A DNA stretch of 64,000 nucleotides from assembly GCA_947626795.1 (NCBI GenBank), contig CANQTH010000002.1:51665-115664 (forward strand), written 5' to 3'. This document shows positions 49,674 through 57,196 of the stretch, piece by piece (the stretch's first letter is position 1; each line of letters opens with the position of its first letter). Source of the stretch: an uncultured Lachnospiraceae bacterium. GTDB lineage: Bacteria; Bacillota; Clostridia; Lachnospirales; Lachnospiraceae. The notes under the pieces were generated by a model. It saw only the letters and a list, made by a program, of their open reading frames with translations, searched no databases and was not told where the DNA came from. Made by a program: the position numbers and the translations under genes.

Positions 49674-50224
49674 CCGTTTTTGTGACAGGCGGGAGCGCGA
49701 GCGGGAAATCCGCCTACGCGGAGACGCGCGCCGAGGAGATTTCGGGCGGGGGACAGAAATATTACGTCGCGACCATGCGCGCGTTTGGGGAAGAAGGAGA
49801 AGAAAGAGTAAAAAAACACAGGGCGCGGCGAGCCGGAAAGGGTTTTCTTACCATCGAGCAGCCCGTCTCCGTCTGGAAGGCGGCGGAAGCGATCGAGGCG
49901 CTGGGAAAAAAGCCGGGGGAAGGCACGGCCCTTCTGGAATGCGTCCCGAACCTGGTGGCGAACGAGATGTTTGGGGAAGGGGAGGCCGTGGGCTGGGAAG
50001 AGGCGTCAGGAAAGGCGCTGGCTGGGATCGCGCGGCTTGGCAGGGCAGTCCAGAACCTGATCGTCGTGACAGGCCAGGTCTTTGAGGACGGGGCGCGCTA
50101 TGAGGCGTCCGTGGAAGCGTACCGGAAGGCCCTGGGGGCGGCCAACCGCGGGCTGGCGAAGTTGGCGGACGAGGCGGTCGAGGTCGTGGCCGGGATTCCC
50201 GTCATGCTAAAGCGGCAGGAATAG
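49670..50224 (+). CDS. cobU: Adenosylcobinamide kinase/adenosylcobinamide-phosphate guanylyltransferase
   Basis: FVTGGSASGKSAYAE P-loop. Confidence 0.9.
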   Translation: MTVFVTGGSASGKSAYAETRAEEISGGGQKYYVATMRAFGEEGEERVKKHRARRAGKGFLTIEQPVSVWKAAEAIEALGKKPGEGTALLECVPNLVANEMFGEGEAVGWEEASGKALAGIARLGRAVQNLIVVTGQVFEDGARYEASVEAYRKALGAANRGLAKLADEAVEVVAGIPVMLKRQE

Positions 50225-50248
50225 AGGGATAAAGAGGGAGGGAGCGGG

Positions 50249-51016
50249 ATGCGTTTTTTTCGGACGTTCGCAGTCGCGTGGTCCATGTATTCTAAGGTCC
50301 CGATGCCGCAATTTGACTGGAAGGAAAAAGACATGGAATACTTGTTTGCCTTCTTCCCGTGGGTCGGCGCGGCGGCCGGGGGGCTTCTCTACGCCTGGGA
50401 GCTGTTCTGCCGGGCGTTTGCGGTCGGCGGGGTCTGCCGCGTTTTCGTGGGCGCGGCGCTGCCGTTGTTTTTTACAGGAGGGATCCATGTCGATGGGTTC
50501 ATGGACACGGCGGACGCGTTTTGCTCCCGCCAGCCAAGGGAGAAAAAGCTGGAGATCTTAAAAGACCCCCATATCGGCGCGTTTTCGGCGATCTTGCTGG
50601 CGGCGTACGGGCTTGTCTTTTTGGGGGCGTATTCTGAGATAACGGAGCTTTCGCAGGCGCGGGTCTTTTGCGCCGGGTTCGCGTTGTCGCGCTGCCTCGG
50701 CGGGATCAGCGTGCTGGCGTTCCCCTTGGCGAAGCAGGAGGGGCTGGCGTTTTGGTTCGCGGGCCGCGCGAAGAAAAAGCCTGTCCTGGCGCTGCTGTTT
50801 TTGCAGGCGTTCTTGTGCGCGGCGTTCATGGTCGGGCAGTCCCGCCTGGCCGGCGGGGCGGCCGTGGCTGCGACGCTTGCGACGCTGGCCTGGTATTATT
50901 TTCAGTGCAGGCGGGAACTGGGCGGGGTCACGGGGGACACGTCCGGATATTTGATCTGCGTCTGCGAGTGCGCCGTGGCTGCGACGGCTGCGGTTTGCGG
51001 GAAAGTTTGGCCGTGA
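50249..51016 (+). CDS. cobS: Adenosylcobinamide-GDP ribazoletransferase
   Basis: YSKVPMPQFDW, TGGIHVDGFMDTADAFCSRQ, KDPHIGAF. Confidence 0.93.
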   Translation: MRFFRTFAVAWSMYSKVPMPQFDWKEKDMEYLFAFFPWVGAAAGGLLYAWELFCRAFAVGGVCRVFVGAALPLFFTGGIHVDGFMDTADAFCSRQPREKKLEILKDPHIGAFSAILLAAYGLVFLGAYSEITELSQARVFCAGFALSRCLGGISVLAFPLAKQEGLAFWFAGRAKKKPVLALLFLQAFLCAAFMVGQSRLAGGAAVAATLATLAWYYFQCRRELGGVTGDTSGYLICVCECAVAATAAVCGKVWP

Positions 51017-51195
51017 GAGTCAGGCGATAGCGTCAGCCTGCGGGAAAGCATGGCCGCGAGGGACGGGCGACAGCGGCAGCTTTCAGGGGAATTTGGCTGC
51101 GAATGTAGTGTTACGACATGGCAGCCTGTGGGAAAGCATGGCAGTGATGGCGCGGCGGCGTCAGCCTGCGGGAAAGCATGGCCGCGAGGGACGTG
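50994..51195 (+). repeat. Degenerate repeats of the cobS 3' end in the cobS-cobU2 gap
   Basis: GCGTCAGCCTGCGGGAAAGCATGGCCGCGAGGGAC at 51030 and 51158 plus degenerate copies near 50994 and 51121. Confidence 0.8.
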
Positions 51196-51201
51196 TGACG
51201 G

Positions 51202-51600
51202 ATGGGAGGGATGGAAATGAAGCTGGTGATCGGCGGATGCGCGCAGGGGAAATTGGACTATGTCCTGGGCTGGTACCCTCCGGGGAGCTGCGCCGTCTGG
51301 GACGGCAGGCTGCCGGAAGGCGGCGGGGAACCTGGGAAAATAACGGTGATCGATCATTTTCACGAGTGGGCGTCTGAGCGGATACGGCGCGGCGGGCGTC
51401 CGGAGGAAGAGATCCGGGAGTTTGTGGCGGCGAACCCGGAGTGCGTGATCATAAGCAACGAAGTCGGGAGCGGCATTGTCCCGCTCGATCGGGCGGAACG
51501 GGAATACCGGGAGCGGACGGGCCGGATGCTCGTGCGGCTCGCGGCGCAGGCGGAAGAGGTGGCGCGTGTGATATGCGGGATCGGGCAGAGGATCAAATGA
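51202..51600 (+). CDS. Short CobU-like paralogue with degenerate P-loop
   Basis: LVIGGCAQGKLDYV, VIISNEVGSGIVPLDRAEREYRERTGRMLVRLAAQAEEVARVICGI. Confidence 0.82.
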   Translation: MGGMEMKLVIGGCAQGKLDYVLGWYPPGSCAVWDGRLPEGGGEPGKITVIDHFHEWASERIRRGGRPEEEIREFVAANPECVIISNEVGSGIVPLDRAEREYRERTGRMLVRLAAQAEEVARVICGIGQRIK

Positions 51601-52190
51601 GGGCGGAGCTGTCGTTCATACGGCATGGGGCCGCCGCGTCAAATCTGGAGCGGCGTTACCTTGGAAAGTCGGAGGAAGGGCTGTGCGCGCAAGGCGTCCA
51701 GGCACTGCGGAAAGACAAGGCGGCGGGGCGTTATGAAACGGCGCGTCTCGTGTTCGCAAGCCCGATGGCGCGGTGTCTGGAAACGGCGCGGATCCTCTAT
51801 CCCGGGCAGGAGCCGATCCTGGTGCCGGAATGGACAGAGATCGACTTTGGGGCGTTTGAAGGCAAAAATCACGGGGAGCTGAGCGCAGACCCGCGCTATC
51901 AGGCGTGGCTTGACAGCAACGGGGAGCTGCCGTTCCCGGGCGGGGAAGGGCGGGAGGCGTTCATCCGCCGCTGCCGCGCGGGCTATGAGAAGATGGAGAG
52001 GATTTTAATGCGGCATATCCGGGACGCGCGGGAAAATGCGGCCGCGGTCGTCCATGGCGGCACGATCATGGCGCTGTTGAGCCACTATTGCGGCGGGGAA
52101 TATTTTTCCTATCAGACGGGGAACGGCGGCGGGTACGTATGCGTGGCCGAGATAGGGAAAACACGGTTGGAGGTCCGAAGGAAATTATGA
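51597..52190 (+). CDS. cobC: Histidine phosphatase family, probable alpha-ribazole phosphatase
   Basis: LSFIRHGAAASNLERRYLG, EIDFGAFEGKNHGEL, VVHGGTIMALL. Confidence 0.85.
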   Translation: MRAELSFIRHGAAASNLERRYLGKSEEGLCAQGVQALRKDKAAGRYETARLVFASPMARCLETARILYPGQEPILVPEWTEIDFGAFEGKNHGELSADPRYQAWLDSNGELPFPGGEGREAFIRRCRAGYEKMERILMRHIRDARENAAAVVHGGTIMALLSHYCGGEYFSYQTGNGGGYVCVAEIGKTRLEVRRKL

Positions 52191-53332
52191 GGGCGGAATT
52201 TCATATGCTGGCATTTTTCCTGGGGTTTTTGCTGGATCAGCTTTTGGGCGACCCGCAGGGCTTCCCGCATCCGGTGCGGCTGATCGGGCGGCTTGTGTCC
52301 TGGACGGAGGGCGCGCTGCGTGGAGGGGGCGAAGAAGTAAGAAAAGAAACCGCCGCGCGAGGGAAAAAAGAAGAAGTTTCCGAAAGTGAAGAGGGAAGAA
52401 AAGAAACCGCCGCGCGAGGGAAAAAAGAAGATGTTTCTGGAAACGGGGAAAAAAGAAAGCGGGAATTTTGGCAGGGCGCGGCGATGGCGGCGGCCACATT
52501 GGCGTTGACGACGGCGGTATCGTCCGTGATCCTGCTGGCGGCGTATGGGCTGCATTCCTGGGCGGGAGTCCTCGCAGAGGCTTGGATGACATATCGGATC
52601 CTCGCGGCAAAAAGCCTGCGGACCGAGAGCATGAAAGTGCATGACGCGTTGGCGCGCGGCGACCTTGAATCGGCAAGGGAGGCGGTTTCCATGATCGTCG
52701 GGCGCGACACGGATGTTTTGGGGGAAGAAGGGGTGGCGAAGGCGGCGGTCGAGACGGTGGCGGAGAACACGGTGGACGGCGTGATCGCTCCGATGCTCTT
52801 TACGGCAATCGGCGGCCCGGCGCTCGGCTTTTTTTATAAGGCGGCGAATACGATGGATTCCATGGTTGGGTATCGGAATGAAAAATATCTGTATTTTGGG
52901 CGGGCGGCGGCGAAGCTGGACGATTTTTTGAATTTCATCCCGGCCCGGGTCGGCGCGCTTTTGCTGGTGGCCGCGGCTTTCCTGGGCGGGCTGGACGTTT
53001 CCGGGAAGCGGGCGTACGTTATTTACAGGCGCGACGGGAGGAAGCACGCCAGCCCGAACAGCGCGCAGGCGGAAGCTGCCTGCGCGGGCGCGCTTGGCGT
53101 TTGCCTGGCGGGGGACGCCTGGTATTTTGGGAAGCTGGAAAAAAAGCCTGAGATCGGGGAGGGGCTGCGGGCGGCTGAGCCGAAGGATATTTGGAAGGGA
53201 AACGGGAAACGCGGCGGCCTGGATGAAGTCCAGATAGGCGGTGAAAACGGCGGATCGGAAGGGAAACAGACGGAGGAGAGAGATGAAAGCGATCCATGGG
53301 GGCGATATTTACAGAAATTGCGTGAAACTTGA
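52187..53332 (+). CDS. cbiB: Adenosylcobinamide-phosphate synthase
   Basis: LLDQLLGDPQGFPHPVRLIGR, DTDVLGEEGVAKAAVETVAENTVDGVIAPM, RDGRKHASPNSAQAEAACAGALGV. Confidence 0.94.
   Translation: MRAEFHMLAFFLGFLLDQLLGDPQGFPHPVRLIGRLVSWTEGALRGGGEEVRKETAARGKKEEVSESEEGRKETAARGKKEDVSGNGEKRKREFWQGAAMAAATLALTTAVSSVILLAAYGLHSWAGVLAEAWMTYRILAAKSLRTESMKVHDALARGDLESAREAVSMIVGRDTDVLGEEGVAKAAVETVAENTVDGVIAPMLFTAIGGPALGFFYKAANTMDSMVGYRNEKYLYFGRAAAKLDDFLNFIPARVGALLLVAAAFLGGLDVSGKRAYVIYRRDGRKHASPNSAQAEAACAGALGVCLAGDAWYFGKLEKKPEIGEGLRAAEPKDIWKGNGKRGGLDEVQIGGENGGSEGKQTEERDESDPWGRYLQKLRET
52340..52440 (+). repeat. In-frame 57-bp direct duplication in cbiB
   Basis: AGAAAAGAAACCGCCGCGCGAGGGAAAAAAGAAGAAGTTTCCGAAAGTGAAGAGGGA at 52340 and 52397. 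Confidence 0.93.
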
Positions 53333-54362
53333 TTTTTCGATCAATGTGAATCCGCTTGGGATGCCGGAGGAGGGGAAGGAAGCGCTGCGCCGCGCCGTGG
53401 AAAAGTGCGGCGTTTACCCGGATATCGCGTCGGAACGATTAGCCCGGGCGGTCAGCGAGAGGCTCGGCGTCCCAAAGAGGTGGATTTTATTTGGAAATGG
53501 CGCGTCGGAAATCTTATCCGCAGCCGCCCATGCCGTAAGGCCTAAGAAGACCGTGATCCCCGTGCCGTCCTTTTACGGCTACGAGCATGCGGCGCGGGCG
53601 GCGGGCGGCCGGATCTGCTTCTGCCCGCAAAAGCGGGAGGATGGATTCTTGCCTGGCGAGGGGATTTTGGATGCGTTGCGGGACGGCGCGGGACTGCTGT
53701 TTTTGGCGAATCCCAATAACCCTATCGGAAATATGCTGGACGCCGGGACGCTGCGGACGCTGCTTGGGTTTTGCAGGAGGAAGGGGATCGTCGTGGCGCT
53801 GGATGAATCGTTTCTTGCGTTTTGCGCGGGCGGGCAGTCGATGGTCGGGGAATTGGGGCAATACCGAAACCTGATCGTCGTCCGGTCATTTACGAAGTCT
53901 TTTGCCATGCCGGGGGTAAGGCTGGGATATGCCGTATGCGCCGGGCGGGGCCTGGCGGACGCGGTGCGCAGGCAGCTTCCGGAATGGAACCTTTCTGTTT
54001 TTGCGCAGGAAGCGGGCGCGGTTCTCGCGGCGCAGGAAGGGTTTCTGGAAAAGACGGCGCGCTATGTCCTGGAAGAGCGGTCTTTTTTGGAAAACGGCCT
54101 GAAAAAACTGGGAATTTTCCCGCTTCCCGGCGCGGCGAATTTTTTGTTTTTCCATAGCGATGAGGAGTTGGGCGAAAAGCTTCAAAAACGCGGGATCTTG
54201 ATCCGGGATTGCCGGAATTTCCGGGGGCTTGCGTCTGGGGATTATCGGATCGCGGTCAGGACGCGGGAGGAGAACGCGCGCCTGCTCGAAGCGATGGGGG
54301 AGATTTTGCAAAGGAGGGATTGCGGTGGACGGGAATGGATGGCTTGGGCCGGAAGAGATTGA
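53283..54362 (+). CDS. cobD: Class I aminotransferase, probable threonine-phosphate decarboxylase
   Basis: MKAIHGGDIYRN...DFSINVNPLGMP, ANPNNPIGNML, VRSFTKSFAMPGVRLGYAV. Confidence 0.88.
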   Translation: MKAIHGGDIYRNCVKLDFSINVNPLGMPEEGKEALRRAVEKCGVYPDIASERLARAVSERLGVPKRWILFGNGASEILSAAAHAVRPKKTVIPVPSFYGYEHAARAAGGRICFCPQKREDGFLPGEGILDALRDGAGLLFLANPNNPIGNMLDAGTLRTLLGFCRRKGIVVALDESFLAFCAGGQSMVGELGQYRNLIVVRSFTKSFAMPGVRLGYAVCAGRGLADAVRRQLPEWNLSVFAQEAGAVLAAQEGFLEKTARYVLEERSFLENGLKKLGIFPLPGAANFLFFHSDEELGEKLQKRGILIRDCRNFRGLASGDYRIAVRTREENARLLEAMGEILQRRDCGGREWMAWAGRD

Positions 54363-54963
54363 GAAAAAGAGTTTTTCGATCATTTCCGAAGAGCTTGCGC
54401 GGATGGGCGTGAGCCTGCCAAAGGAGGAAGAGGCGGTGACGAAGCGCGTTATCCACACGACGGCGGATTTTGAGTATACGCGGACGCTCTGCTATTCAAA
54501 GGATGCGGTCTTGACCGCGAAAAATCTGCTGCTGGGCGGGGCGGATATCGTGACGGACACGAATATGGCTCTTGCGGGCGTCCATAAAAAGACGCTGGGG
54601 CGTTTGGGAGGAGCGGCGCATTGCTTCATGGCGGAAGAAGAAACGGCGCGGCTCGCGAAGGAGCGGGGGACGACGCGGGCGGCGGTCAGCATGGAGCGCG
54701 CGGCCAGGCTTGGGAAGCCTGCCATTTTCGCGATCGGGAACGCCCCGACCGCCTTGCTGCGGCTATGCGAGATGGCGCAGGAGGGAATCTTTGTTCCGGC
54801 GTTCGTCATAGGGGTCCCGGTCGGGTTCGTGAACGTGGAAGCCGCAAAGGAACGGCTGATGGGGCTGGGCGTCCCGTTTATCGCGAACCGCGGCAGAAAG
54901 GGCGGGAGCAATGTGGCGGCGGCGATCTGCAACGCCATCTTGTATGAAGCGGCGGGGCGGTAA
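54325..54963 (+). CDS. cbiC: Cobalt-precorrin-8 methylmutase
   Basis: RVIHTTADFEY, VTDTNMALAGV, AIGNAPTALL, VGFVNVEAAKE, RGRKGGSNVAAAICNA; GTG start with AGGAGG upstream. Confidence 0.93.
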   Translation: MDGNGWLGPEEIEKKSFSIISEELARMGVSLPKEEEAVTKRVIHTTADFEYTRTLCYSKDAVLTAKNLLLGGADIVTDTNMALAGVHKKTLGRLGGAAHCFMAEEETARLAKERGTTRAAVSMERAARLGKPAIFAIGNAPTALLRLCEMAQEGIFVPAFVIGVPVGFVNVEAAKERLMGLGVPFIANRGRKGGSNVAAAICNAILYEAAGR

Positions 54964-55016
54964 GGAACGGCCGGGCATGGGGCGCGGCCAGGATCGGAGA
55001 GGGAGGAGGCGGGAAG

Positions 55017-56471
55017 ATGCGCTGCGGATTTACGACAGGGAGCTGCGCGGCGGCGGCCGCGAAGGCGGCCGCTTATATGTTGCTTTCCGGAGAAGAATTG
55101 CCTACAGGGCATCCCATTAAGCCTTGCGGCGGGGAAGAGGGAAAACTTTCAGGGCAACTGATTAAGCCTTGCGGCGGGGAAGAGGGAAAACTTTCAGGGC
55201 AACTGATTAAGCCTTGCGGCGGGGAAGAGGAAATACCCCCCGGGTATCCCTTTATGCCATACGGCAGGAAAGAGGAAATACCGGAAGTTACGATTGAAAC
55301 GCCGTCGGGAACTTTTTATGCAGCCCGGATTGAGGAAATTTTCCGGGGAAAGGGCTGGGTCAGGTGCGCGGTCAGGAAAGACGGCGGCGACGACCCGGAT
55401 GTGACGGACGGGACGCTCATAGAGGCAAATGTATCTTTTGCAGAGGAGACGCCATACGGCAGAAAAGAGGAAACACCCTCCGGGCATCCCTTTATGCCAT
55501 GCGGCAGAAAAGAGGAAGCGCCCTCCGGACATCCCTTTATGCCATGCGGCAGAAAAGAGGAAGCGCCCTCCGGGCATCCCTTTATGCCATACGGCAGAAA
55601 AGAGGAAACTCCCCTGGTACGGATCGACGGCGGCGTGGGCGTCGGGCGCGTGACGAAGCCGGGCTTGGATCAGCCGATCGGCAGCGCGGCCATCAACCGC
55701 GTCCCGCGCATGATGATAGAAAAAGAAGTGTTGGAGGTTTGCAGGGAATTTGGCTATCGGGGCGTTTTGGAAGTTGTGATCTCCGTGCCGGAGGGGGAAG
55801 CTCTGGCAAAACGCACGTTTAACCCGAGGCTTGGGATCGTCGGCGGCATTTCGATCCTGGGGACGAGCGGGATCGTCGAGCCGATGAGCAGCCGCGCGGT
55901 CTTAGAGACGATCCGCTTGGAGCTGCGCCAGCGGCGGGAACAGGGGCAGGACGGGGTCGTGGTGTCGCCCGGAAATTACGGGCTTGGCTTTATGAGGCGC
56001 GCCTATGGGTACGATCTGGAAAAAAGCGTCAAATGCGGCAATTTTATCGGGAAGACCGTGGACATGGCGGCGGAGCTTGGGTTTCGCAGGATGCTCCTTG
56101 CGGGGCATATCGGAAAGCTGGTGAAGGTGGCGGGCGGGATCATGGACACGCATTCGCGGGAAGGGGACTGCCGGATGGAGCTGCTGGCGGCGTTCGCCAT
56201 TTTGGAAGGGGCGGGCGAGCGGGCGGCGAGACAGGTCTTAGAATGCGCGACGACGGAGGAGGCGCTGCAGGCGTTGGAAGCGTCCGGGCGCCGCCAGGCC
56301 GTGATGGAGCGCACGCTGGAACGCATTTGCTATTATCTGGACAGGCGCGCGGAGGGGAAGATCAAGATCGACTGTATCTTGTATGCGAATGAATTTGGGG
56401 AGCTGGCAAAAACGAAGGAGGCGGGGACATGGTTTACTTTGTCGGGGCGGGGCCCGGGGCGGAAGACCTGA
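55017..56471 (+). CDS. cbiD: Cobalt-precorrin-5B C1-methyltransferase with two internal repeat inserts
   Basis: RCGFTTGSCAAAAAKAA, GGVGVGRVTKPGLDQPIGSAAINRVPR, FNPRLGIVGGISILGTSGIVEPMS, HIGKLVKVAGGIMDTHSREGD. Confidence 0.93.
   Translation: MRCGFTTGSCAAAAAKAAAYMLLSGEELPTGHPIKPCGGEEGKLSGQLIKPCGGEEGKLSGQLIKPCGGEEEIPPGYPFMPYGRKEEIPEVTIETPSGTFYAARIEEIFRGKGWVRCAVRKDGGDDPDVTDGTLIEANVSFAEETPYGRKEETPSGHPFMPCGRKEEAPSGHPFMPCGRKEEAPSGHPFMPYGRKEETPLVRIDGGVGVGRVTKPGLDQPIGSAAINRVPRMMIEKEVLEVCREFGYRGVLEVVISVPEGEALAKRTFNPRLGIVGGISILGTSGIVEPMSSRAVLETIRLELRQRREQGQDGVVVSPGNYGLGFMRRAYGYDLEKSVKCGNFIGKTVDMAAELGFRRMLLAGHIGKLVKVAGGIMDTHSREGDCRMELLAAFAILEGAGERAARQVLECATTEEALQALEASGRRQAVMERTLERICYYLDRRAEGKIKIDCILYANEFGELAKTKEAGTWFTLSGRGPGRKT
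55116..55285 (+). repeat. 45-bp tandem array 1 in cbiD
   Basis: ATTAAGCCTTGCGGCGGGGAAGAGGGAAAACTTTCAGGGCAACTG units at 55116, 55161, 55206. Confidence 0.95.
55450..55615 (+). repeat. 45-bp tandem array 2 in cbiD
   Basis: PFMPCGRKEEAPSGH units, about 3.5 copies. Confidence 0.95.
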
Positions 56472-57196
56472 TCACGGTCCGCGGGATGCGGCTGCTGGGG
56501 CAGGCGGATCTGGTGGTCTATGCGGGTTCTTTGGTAAATCCCAGGCTGCTGGACTATACGAAAGAATCCTGCGAGATCTACGACAGCGCGGGGATGACGC
56601 TGGGCGAAGTGGTCGCGGTCATGCAAGAGGGGGCGCGCGATGGGAAACTGGTCGTCCGGCTGCATACGGGCGATCCAAGCGTTTACGGGGCGGTAAGGGA
56701 GCAGATGGACGAGCTGGAGCGGCTTGGGATCGCGTATGAGAGCTGCCCGGGCGTCAGCGCGTGCTTTGGCGCGGCGGCCGCGCTGGATCTGGAATATACG
56801 CTGCCGGGCGTCTCGCAGTCCTTGATCATCACGCGGATGGAGGGGCGCACGAAAGTCCCGCAAAAAGAAAGCATCGAGGGATTTGCGGCGCATCAGGCGT
56901 CCATGGCCATTTATCTGAGCGCGGGTCGGATGGAGGAGCTGGGCAGGCGGCTGATCGCCGGAGGGTACGGCGCGGATTCCCCGGCGGCGATCGCGTATAA
57001 GGCGACCTGGCCGGAAGAGGAAATTTATCTTTGCACAGTCGGGACGCTGGCGCGGACGGCGGCGGAGCATGGCGTCACAAAGACGGCGGTCGTGCTGGTC
57101 GGGGAAGCGGTCGCCCACCGGGATTATCAGCGATCGAGGCTGTATGCGCCGGATTTTTCGACCGGGTACCGAAGGGCGAAAGGGGAAGAGGAATGA
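56429..57196 (+). CDS. cbiF: Cobalt-precorrin-4 C11-methyltransferase
   Basis: VYFVGAGPGAEDLITVRGMRLLGQADLVVYAGSLVNP, LHTGDPSVYGAVREQMD. Confidence 0.94.
   Translation: MVYFVGAGPGAEDLITVRGMRLLGQADLVVYAGSLVNPRLLDYTKESCEIYDSAGMTLGEVVAVMQEGARDGKLVVRLHTGDPSVYGAVREQMDELERLGIAYESCPGVSACFGAAAALDLEYTLPGVSQSLIITRMEGRTKVPQKESIEGFAAHQASMAIYLSAGRMEELGRRLIAGGYGADSPAAIAYKATWPEEEIYLCTVGTLARTAAEHGVTKTAVVLVGEAVAHRDYQRSRLYAPDFSTGYRRAKGEEE

Noticed and set aside
55116-55615. CRISPR-like regularly spaced repeats in cbiD
   Set aside because: Units are directly tandem without unique spacers, lie in a coding frame and no cas genes are present; same for the other arrays.
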